DNA from: an uncultured Eubacteriales bacterium
GTDB taxonomy: Bacteria > Bacillota > Clostridia > Monoglobales > Firm-18
Reading direction: 5' to 3'
Assembly (NCBI GenBank): GCA_905210885.1
Contig: CAJLYO010000007.1
Span: 1 to 20,071, forward strand
DNA length: 20,071 nt
Position 1 is the stretch's first letter. The number at the start of each line of letters is the position of its first letter. A program made the translations under genes and the position numbers. Below are positions 14,767 to 20,071 of this stretch, one piece after another. Below the pieces are notes generated by a model, which did no database searches, was not told where the DNA came from, and saw only the letters and a program-made list of their open reading frames with translations.

Positions 14767-15282
14767 ATGAACAAAAAAGAAATAAAAAACAAATGCTGCT
14801 GTTTCACGGGACATAGACCAAATAAAACATCATATTCCGAATGCGAAATAAAACCGCTTTTAGAAACGGCAATTGATGATGCTATAGCTAACGGATATAA
14901 AACATTTATAACCGGTATGGCACAAGGAACTGACATGTTAGCAGCAGAAATTGTGCTTGAAAGAAAAAAGGGTGATGAAACTTTGCAACTTTTTTGTGCA
15001 GTTCCCCATCCAAACTTTGAAAGATATAGAAGTGAATATGAGAAAGATAGATACAAACGTGTAATTGAAAATGCCGATATTGTACAGATAGTTTGTGAGC
15101 ATTACTTTAGGTCATGCTATCAGATAAGAAATAAATTCATGGTTGACCACTCAAGCCTTGTAATAGCTTTTTGGAATGGTGGTGCATCAGGCACAAAAAA
15201 TTGTATAGATTATGCAAAGTGTAAAGGTGTAGATATCATTAATATTTTAGATAGTACGAAAATAAACCATACAATAAGATAA
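14767..15282 (+). CDS. SLOG-domain protein (DUF1273 / YpsA-YoqJ type)
   Basis: This 171-aa protein is a single Rossmann-like SLOG domain. FTGHRPNK (residues 13-20) and GMAQGTDMLAAE (50-61) are the glycine-rich motifs that bind nucleotide-type ligands in this superfamily, and the later VIAFWNGGASGTKNCIDYAK fits its C-terminal part. The ATG at 14767 has GAGGAG 7 nt upstream; the frame opening at 14731 is not needed. Codon use is more AT-rich than in guaB or nadE, which suggests acquisition. It has its own XRE regulator in divergent orientation. SLOG domains occur in stress and phage-defence proteins, but no effector domain is fused here, so its job is open. Confidence 0.85.
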   Translation: MNKKEIKNKCCCFTGHRPNKTSYSECEIKPLLETAIDDAIANGYKTFITGMAQGTDMLAAEIVLERKKGDETLQLFCAVPHPNFERYRSEYEKDRYKRVIENADIVQIVCEHYFRSCYQIRNKFMVDHSSLVIAFWNGGASGTKNCIDYAKCKGVDIINILDSTKINHTIR

Positions 15283-15360
15283 CAATAGTTTTGTATGAAA
15301 TATTCAATAGATTGTTAGACTTGAAAAGAATAAATTGATAATTGTATTTTGAAAATATTT

Positions 15361-15597
15361 TCAGCTTTTTCTGTATGCCGATGGTGTACAGCCCATAAGC
15401 TTTTTAAACTGGGTCGAAAAGTGATGAAGATCCGAAAAACCAAGCTTTTCGGCGATTTTCTCTACACTGCTGCCGGTCATTTTAAGCATAATCATGGCAA
15501 GACGTATTTTTGACTACAAAATATATTGGTGAGGAGTTATTCCGTAGTTTTTTCTGAACACGCGTATTGTGTGCTCAACGGACAGAGAAAAGTGCCG
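15361..15597 (-). pseudogene. AraC-family regulator remnant (C-terminal HTH, with internal stop)
   Basis: The minus strand encodes the C-terminal DNA-binding part of an AraC-family regulator. FSLSVEHTIRVFRKNYGITPHQYI corresponds in pieces to the first HTH: FSLSVEHTIRV and YGITPHQYI. Then comes a TAG stop at 15516-15514, then in the same frame KIRLAMIMLK, VEKIAEKLGFSD and HHFSTQFKKLMGCTP, ending at a TGA at 15363. The N-terminal sensing domain is absent: beyond about 15597 the minus-strand frame no longer resembles the family, and the plus strand carries an enolase-superfamily end. The gene is therefore both truncated and interrupted. Confidence 0.85.
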
Positions 15598-15714
15598 GCA
15601 AAGCCGGGGCTTGGCATTGAGCTTGACGAGGAAGCCCTTAAGGATAAAATATATGACGGAAAATTGACAACGCCGCGTCAGTATTATGAGGACGGCAGCA
15701 TTGCGGATTGGTAG
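15577..15714 (+). pseudogene. Enolase-superfamily dehydratase remnant (C-terminal end only)
   Basis: The plus strand encodes about 45 residues typical of the C-terminus of mandelate racemase/muconate lactonising-type dehydratases: VPAKPGLGIELDEEAL, then a run ending YYEDGSIADW and stop. The catalytic barrel is missing; upstream sequence belongs to the AraC remnant on the other strand. The SDR start lies 11 nt after this stop, so they were probably one operon for a sugar acid. The substrate cannot be inferred from this fragment. Confidence 0.75.
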
Positions 15715-15725
15715 GTGATTTGAAA

Positions 15726-16502
15726 ATGACAAAATCTGTTTTTGTAACAGGCGGCTGCTACGGCACGGGGTATACTGTTGCCGAGCGGTTCGCCGCTGAA
15801 GGATATAATGTTTTTGTAAGCGGCAGAGACGGCGTTAAGGCGCAGCTTGCGGCAAAATCAATTTCGGAAAAATACGGCGTTTATGCAAAGGGATATGCTA
15901 CGGCGGATTTCGGTCAGGACGAGGTTCGGACGATTTTTTACGATATTGAAAAAAGCGGTTATTCCGTTGACTGTCTTGTTTTAAATGCGGCAAATCTGGG
16001 CATAGGTCAGGAAAGCCTGAGTACCGATATAGAGGATTTTATCGGCGTTTATAAAATAAATGTTTTCTGGAATTTCATGATGGCACGTGAGGCGGCGGGG
16101 CTAATGAAAAAGTCGGGCGGCGGTTCCATAGTGTTTATAACGTCAAATTCCGCCGTAAGGGTTACGGAAAACCGCTGTGCATATTGTTCGTCAAAAAGTG
16201 CAATGCTTGCAATGTCAAAATCCTTCGCGGTGGACTGGGGTAAATACGGAATACGTTCAAACTGCGTTCTGCCCGGAATGATTAAAACACAGCGCTGGGA
16301 TAACAACGTAAATAACTGCAAATACTGTCTTGCAAACTATACGCCTATTGAGGATATAGCGGATTTTTCGGACATTGCAAACGCAGTATGGTATTTTGCA
16401 AGCGACGCGGCAAAGGCAACTACCGGCGCTGAACTTGTTGTTGACGGCGGAATGCTTGCACAGCTTACTCCCAATATTGAAAGACCTCTTTGGGAGGGTT
16501 AA
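15726..16502 (+). CDS. Short-chain dehydrogenase/reductase (SDR)
   Basis: This 258-aa protein is a classical SDR. The dinucleotide loop TGGCYGTG is at residues 8-15, NAAN at 87-90, the catalytic Ser in ITSNSAV (140 or 142), and YCSSK gives Tyr 153 and Lys 157. The C-terminal VDGGM motif is also normal. The ATG at 15726 follows AGGTGA by about 7 nt; the frame opening at 15708 overlaps the enolase remnant and is less likely. The enzyme probably reduces or oxidises a sugar or sugar acid, as many SDRs beside enolase-type dehydratases do. Its upstream partner and likely regulator are broken, so its promoter may be lost. No frameshift or missing catalytic residue is seen. Confidence 0.88.
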   Translation: MTKSVFVTGGCYGTGYTVAERFAAEGYNVFVSGRDGVKAQLAAKSISEKYGVYAKGYATADFGQDEVRTIFYDIEKSGYSVDCLVLNAANLGIGQESLSTDIEDFIGVYKINVFWNFMMAREAAGLMKKSGGGSIVFITSNSAVRVTENRCAYCSSKSAMLAMSKSFAVDWGKYGIRSNCVLPGMIKTQRWDNNVNNCKYCLANYTPIEDIADFSDIANAVWYFASDAAKATTGAELVVDGGMLAQLTPNIERPLWEG

Positions 16503-16532
16503 AATAAAATTTTACCAAAAATAAAATTACAT

Positions 16533-16585
16533 AAAACTCCTTTTATTGCAAACAATAGCCTTGTAATCATTTAAAAAGGAGTTTT
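16533..16585 (+). promoter_or_regulatory. Leader inverted repeat containing the spoVT Shine-Dalgarno
   Basis: AAAACTCCTTTT at 16533-16544 is the exact reverse complement of AAAAGGAGTTTT at 16574-16585, and the second arm contains the AAGGAG of spoVT. The 29-base loop starts with a small hairpin ATTG-CAAA-CAAT. Pairing would hide the ribosome binding site. It could instead be a weak terminator for the SDR gene, since T follows. Confidence 0.5.
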
Positions 16586-16589
16586 TTAT

Positions 16590-17132
16590 ATGAAAGCGAC
16601 AGGCATTGTAAGAAGAATAGATGATCTCGGACGAGTTGTTATCCCAAAAGAAATCAGACGCACCATGCGCATAAGAGAGGGCGATCCCCTTGAAATATTC
16701 ACAAACAGAGACGGCGAGGTAATTTTCAAAAAATATTCTCCTATCGGAGAGCTGGGCGACTTTGCGGTGCAGTATGCCGAAGCCTTGGCAAAAACCGCAG
16801 GTTCTCCCGTGTGCATATCGGATAAGGACAATATTATAGCCGCCTCCGGCGTTCCGAAAAAGGAACTTTTGGACAGGCGTATTTCAGATGATGTTGAGAA
16901 GGTAATGGAGGAGAAAACATCGTTTGTACTGAAAAACGGAACCGGAAAAAACATGAGCATTGTTGACGGAATAGACAAATACAGCGCAGGTCTTGTTTAT
17001 CCTATAATTTCGGAGGGCGACTCAATCGGCGCGGTTATTTTTGTCAACAACGGAACGTTAAGTTTTACCGATACCGAGGAAAAGCTTGCAAAAAGCGCGT
17101 CACTGTTTTTGGGAAAACAGATGGAAGAGTAA
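16590..17132 (+). CDS. spoVT: Stage V sporulation protein T
   Basis: SpoVT is an AbrB-like transcription factor that adjusts sigma-G-dependent forespore genes and affects spore germination. The 180-aa length matches the family. The N-terminal swapped-hairpin DNA-binding domain (about residues 1-50) has MKATGIVRRIDDLGRVVIPK and LEIFTNRDGEVIFKKY. A linker leads to a GAF-like domain (about 56-178) containing SPVCISDKDNIIAASG and YPIISEGDSIGAVI. AAGGAG lies 8 nt before the ATG and is part of an inverted repeat in the leader. A terminator follows at 17148. I saw no clear sigma-G promoter. Confidence 0.95.
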   Translation: MKATGIVRRIDDLGRVVIPKEIRRTMRIREGDPLEIFTNRDGEVIFKKYSPIGELGDFAVQYAEALAKTAGSPVCISDKDNIIAASGVPKKELLDRRISDDVEKVMEEKTSFVLKNGTGKNMSIVDGIDKYSAGLVYPIISEGDSIGAVIFVNNGTLSFTDTEEKLAKSASLFLGKQMEE

Positions 17133-17147
17133 ATGTTTTGCAAAATT

Positions 17148-17191
17148 AAAAGGGCATTTCATAGAATTTTATATGATTTGCTCTTTTTTTT
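17148..17191 (+). terminator. Intrinsic terminator after spoVT
   Basis: AAAAGGGCA (17148-17156) pairs with TGCTCTTTT (17179-17187, one G-T pair), with an inner TCATA/TATGA stem, and is followed by a run of T to 17191. It lies 15 nt after the spoVT stop. Confidence 0.75.
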
Positions 17192-17203
17192 ATGAAAAAA
17201 ATA

Positions 17204-17212
17204 TGTTATACT
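17204..17212 (+). promoter_or_regulatory. Extended -10 promoter of nadE
   Basis: TG-T-TATACT is an extended -10 match 45 bp before the nadE start, just after the spoVT terminator. The -35 position is only a T-run, so recognition would rely on the extended -10. Confidence 0.5.
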
Positions 17213-17256
17213 AACTATAACTGCACTTTTGGGTATTTTGCGAAAGGAATGGTATA

Positions 17257-19167
17257 ATGAATAAATACGGCTTTATACGGGTAGCTGCCGCCGTGCCGGA
17301 GGTGCGCGTTGCGGACGTTGAATTTAATACAGATGAAATTATCAGGCTTTTTAACGCAGCTTGTGAAAATAACGCCTATGCCGTTGTTTTCCCGGAGCTT
17401 TGCATAACCGGTTACAGCTGTCAGGATTTGTTTTTAACCGACACCCTGATACAAGGTGCGTATAACGGCTTAAAGCGTATCGCGGACGCATCCGCCGGAA
17501 AATCCGCAGTTGCGGTTGTAGGTATGCCGGTGTCGGGCGGCATACACCTGTATAACTGTGCGGTTGTAGTTCAAAACGGAAAGATTTTGGGTGCCGTCCC
17601 GAAAACGTATCTTCCCAACTACAGCGAATTTTATGAACAGCGCTGGTTTTACGGTGCGGAAAACATTAAAAACGACAGCGTAAATATACTCGGATACGAC
17701 GTGCCCTTCGGCACTGATATAATTTTCAAAACTCCCGATTTTACATTCGCTGCAGAGGTGTGCGAGGATATGTGGACGCCATGCTCGCCGGCGCAGCGGC
17801 ATGCGGTAAACGGGGCAGAGGTGATTTTTAACTGCTCCGCAAGCAATGACGTTATAGGAAAAGACGCATACCGGGTTTCTCTCGTTAAAACGGCATCGTT
17901 TAAATATCACTGCACCTACGTTTTCACCTCCGCCGGATTCGGCGAATCTACAACGGACACGCTGTTTTGCGGTCACAGCGTTATTGCCGAAAACGGCTCT
18001 GTTATCGCAAACAAAACGGCGGACGGCTTTGAGGGTGAGATTTTTTATGCCGATACCGATATCGGACGTATAAGAAGCGACAGAAGAAAGATTACTTCGT
18101 TTTACGGCGACGATTTTTCACAGTATACATTTGTTGAGTGTGATGAAAACATGTCTTGCCCCCAAAAGCTTGAAAGAAAGATAAGCAAGCTGCCTTTTGT
18201 TCCGGCGAAGGGAACAAAAAGAGATGAGCGTATGGAGAAAATTTTCCTGATACAGGCGCGCTCCCTTGCAAAAAGACTTAAGCATATCGGCTGTACTCAC
18301 CCTGTGGTGGGCATATCGGGCGGACTTGATTCAACCCTTGCGCTTTTGGTAACCGCAAAGGCAATGGATATTCTCGGGCTTAAACGCGATGGTATCGTTG
18401 CGGTAACGATGCCCGGTTTCGGCACAACGGGCAGGACGTATAACAATGCGGTTGAGCTTATACACCGTCTTGGCGCAAGCTTTAAGGAGATAAGTATTAA
18501 AGACGCATGCTTACAGCATTTTAAGGATATCGGACACGACGCAAAAACCCTCGACGTGACATACGAAAATTCCCAGGCACGTGAGCGCACTCAGATTTTA
18601 ATGGACGTTGCCAACAAATGCGGCGGCATTGTTATCGGAACGGGCGATTTGTCCGAAATGGCACTGGGCTGGTCAACCTACGCCGGCGACCATATTTCAA
18701 TGTACTGCGTAAACTGCGGCGTGCCGAAATCCCTTGTGCGTCACCTTGTAGCGTGGATAAATACTTCAATTGATGACGAAAAGACCAATACGGTGCTTGA
18801 CGATATTTTGGACACGCCCATTTCTCCTGAGCTTTTGCCGGCGGACGAAAACGGCAAAATTGCGCAGAAAACCGAGGAAATACTGGGGGATTACAACATT
18901 CACGATTTTATTTTATACTATTTCCTCCGTTTCGGCTTTACTCCGGAAAAAATTCTGTTTCTTGCAAAAAACGCATTTGAAGGCGAGTTTTCCGAGCAGC
19001 AGCTTAAAAAGTGCATTGAAGTGTTCTTTAAAAGGTTTTTCAATAATCAGTTTAAGCGTTCGTGTATCCCGGACGGACCTAAAATCGGTTCCGTTACGCT
19101 GTCGCCCCGTGCGGATTTTCGCATGTCGTCCGACTCTTGCTTTAATTTGTGGTTAGAAGGTGTTTGA
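17257..19167 (+). CDS. nadE: Glutamine-dependent NAD+ synthetase
   Basis: The enzyme converts deamido-NAD to NAD+ using ammonia released from glutamine. The 636-aa length fits the two-domain form. The N-terminal nitrilase-type glutaminase has the Glu-Lys-Cys triad: FPELCITGY (Glu 47), AVPKTYLPNY (Lys 116) and AAEVCEDMW (Cys 169). The C-terminal synthetase has the ATP-pyrophosphatase loop GISGGLDST (354-360 for SGGLDST), then GTGDLSEMALGWSTY and the late KIGSVTLSPRADFRMSSD. AAAGGA lies 8 nt before the ATG. The stop is directly followed by the TTG of the LrgA-like gene, so they are cotranscribed. No anomaly is seen. Confidence 0.96.
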   Translation: MNKYGFIRVAAAVPEVRVADVEFNTDEIIRLFNAACENNAYAVVFPELCITGYSCQDLFLTDTLIQGAYNGLKRIADASAGKSAVAVVGMPVSGGIHLYNCAVVVQNGKILGAVPKTYLPNYSEFYEQRWFYGAENIKNDSVNILGYDVPFGTDIIFKTPDFTFAAEVCEDMWTPCSPAQRHAVNGAEVIFNCSASNDVIGKDAYRVSLVKTASFKYHCTYVFTSAGFGESTTDTLFCGHSVIAENGSVIANKTADGFEGEIFYADTDIGRIRSDRRKITSFYGDDFSQYTFVECDENMSCPQKLERKISKLPFVPAKGTKRDERMEKIFLIQARSLAKRLKHIGCTHPVVGISGGLDSTLALLVTAKAMDILGLKRDGIVAVTMPGFGTTGRTYNNAVELIHRLGASFKEISIKDACLQHFKDIGHDAKTLDVTYENSQARERTQILMDVANKCGGIVIGTGDLSEMALGWSTYAGDHISMYCVNCGVPKSLVRHLVAWINTSIDDEKTNTVLDDILDTPISPELLPADENGKIAQKTEEILGDYNIHDFILYYFLRFGFTPEKILFLAKNAFEGEFSEQQLKKCIEVFFKRFFNNQFKRSCIPDGPKIGSVTLSPRADFRMSSDSCFNLWLEGV

Positions 19168-19536
19168 TTGAATTATTTTGTTCAGTTTGCGCTCATTGCG
19201 CTTGTTTGTGTTGCGGGCGAGGGGATAACCGCCCTTTTGCCCTTTGCGTTCCCGGCAAGCGTTTCGGGTATGCTTGTGCTTTTTGTGCTGCTTGTTTTAA
19301 AGGCGGTAAAGCCGGATTATATTAAGGAAGCTTCGGGACTTCTGACTCAGAATATGGCGCTTTTTTTCACGCCGCTGGTAGTTAATATGATTGAAAGCTG
19401 GGACATTTTGAGAAACGTTATGCTTGAGCTTTTGATTATATGCATAACGGCAACCACCGTAACGTTTTTTGTTACGGCGTACACCGTAAGGCTTGTGACG
19501 GGCTTGCAGAAAAAGCTTAGGAGGGACAGAAAATGA
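19168..19536 (+). CDS. lrgA: CidA/LrgA family membrane protein
   Basis: This 122-aa very hydrophobic protein shows about four membrane segments and the family signature region PFAFPASVSGMLVLFVLL, followed by TPLVVNMIESWDIL. LrgA/CidA proteins are holin-like and work with LrgB/CidB; recent work links such pairs to transport of small metabolites such as pyruvate in some bacteria. The TTG start lies immediately after the nadE TGA, with AAGGTG 5 nt upstream, inside the end of nadE. The stop overlaps the next ATG as ATGA, so all three genes are coupled. LrgA and CidA cannot be told apart here; the symbol reflects the family only. Confidence 0.88.
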   Translation: MNYFVQFALIALVCVAGEGITALLPFAFPASVSGMLVLFVLLVLKAVKPDYIKEASGLLTQNMALFFTPLVVNMIESWDILRNVMLELLIICITATTVTFFVTAYTVRLVTGLQKKLRRDRK

Positions 19537-20071
19537 ACGGGATTACGGCGTCTGTTTATTTCGGAATATTTTTATCGGTATTTGCGTATAAGGCAGGCAT
19601 GATGATTAACAAAAAATTTAATAATGTGCTTACAAATCCGCTGTTTTTGTCGTTTCTTATTGTGGCGGCTGCGCTTAAGGGTTTTAGAATCCCGGCGGAA
19701 AATTTCGCAGTCGGCGGCGATGTGCTCCAGCTGCTTATAATGCCGGCGACTGTTTGCCTGGCTCTTCCCATATACAATAATTTTGAAACGGTAAAGAAAA
19801 ACCTTGTGCCCATAATCGCCGGTACTGCGGCAGGTTCTCTTGCCTCTGTTGTAACGGTTGTTTTAATGTGCCGCCTTTTCGGGCTTGACGCCGAGGTTAT
19901 AAGTTCCCTTCTGCCACGGTCGGTTACGATGCCCATCGCCCTTGATTTATGCAGGCAAAAAGAGGGTGTAATAGTCCTGACCACTGCGGCGGTTATGATA
20001 AGCGGTGTTTTCGGCGCTATGGTTTCGCCGTTTTTCAGAAAGATTTTTAAGCTTTCTCCTGTTGAAACGGG
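19533..20071 (+). CDS. lrgB: LrgB/CidB family membrane protein, 3' end beyond the window
   Basis: About 179 residues are present before the right edge cuts the gene; the usual length is about 230. Several hydrophobic segments are visible, and LLPRSVTMPIALDL is the conserved LrgB motif (P-K/R-SVT-x-PIA). LrgB is the membrane partner of the LrgA-like protein encoded just before it. AGGAGG lies about 9 nt before the ATG, which overlaps the upstream stop. Nothing in the visible part is broken. Confidence 0.92.
   Translation, partial: MNGITASVYFGIFLSVFAYKAGMMINKKFNNVLTNPLFLSFLIVAAALKGFRIPAENFAVGGDVLQLLIMPATVCLALPIYNNFETVKKNLVPIIAGTAAGSLASVVTVVLMCRLFGLDAEVISSLLPRSVTMPIALDLCRQKEGVIVLTTAAVMISGVFGAMVSPFFRKIFKLSPVET

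Noticed and set aside
14653..14814. An N-terminal extension of the XRE protein to 133 residues
   Set aside because: It would translate the promoter and operator region, and a good ribosome binding site supports the start at 14652.
17470..17976. A 168-codon minus-strand frame inside nadE
   Set aside because: It is antisense to the conserved glutaminase domain and has no recognisable features.
1..20071. CRISPR arrays, tRNA or rRNA genes
   Set aside because: No regularly spaced direct repeats, cloverleaf-like segments or conserved rRNA stretches were seen on reading through both strands.

Overview
The window looks like a chromosomal segment of an anaerobic, endospore-forming, Gram-positive Clostridia member, probably an uncultured gut-type lineage. 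The reasons are a full-length SpoVT, a small DUF3787-type spore protein, strong AGGAGG-like ribosome binding sites, TTG starts, sigma-A-type promoters and moderate G+C with AT-rich gaps. The exact taxon cannot be read from the sequence.

Region 1 (1-8862, all minus strand) is a polymorphic-toxin locus. Transcription order is a secreted 350-aa helical protein, a 1853-aa secreted RHS/YD-repeat protein whose C-terminal tip looks like a papain-fold (C39-like) cysteine peptidase, and a two-segment membrane protein that is the likely immunity partner. Downstream comes a silent cassette: a start-less copy of the RHS core joined to a different tip with a caspase-like His/Cys pattern, followed by its own one-segment membrane immunity candidate. 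A second cassette begins at the left edge. The core copies are nearly identical over 194 bp, so recombination could swap tips. Short palindromic REP/MITE-like elements sit between the cassettes.

Region 2 (9046-12886) is housekeeping: a minus-strand small spore protein with its own terminator, then guaB (IMP dehydrogenase) with a clear promoter and terminator, then an overlapping pair encoding a short Ppx/GppA phosphatase and a DusB-type tRNA-dihydrouridine synthase, a possible 37-aa Cys-rich peptide, and a bidirectional terminator.

Region 3 (12891-14070, minus) is a DUF3793 gene followed by a flavodoxin gene, read from a strong promoter. One palindrome covers the predicted start of transcription and a related one lies in the leader, which suggests a metal- or redox-responsive repressor.

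Region 4 (14100-15715) is an accessory patch: a 157-bp MITE-like element with 27-bp perfect inverted ends, a divergent XRE regulator / SLOG (DUF1273-like) pair with a 13-bp inverted repeat bracketing the promoter region, and a deletion scar joining remnants of an AraC-family regulator and an enolase-superfamily gene.

Region 5 (15726-20071, plus) holds an SDR oxidoreductase left over from the damaged sugar-acid locus, spoVT with a leader inverted repeat that contains its Shine-Dalgarno sequence, glutamine-dependent NAD synthetase nadE, and an LrgA/LrgB pair directly behind nadE. The LrgB gene runs off the right edge.
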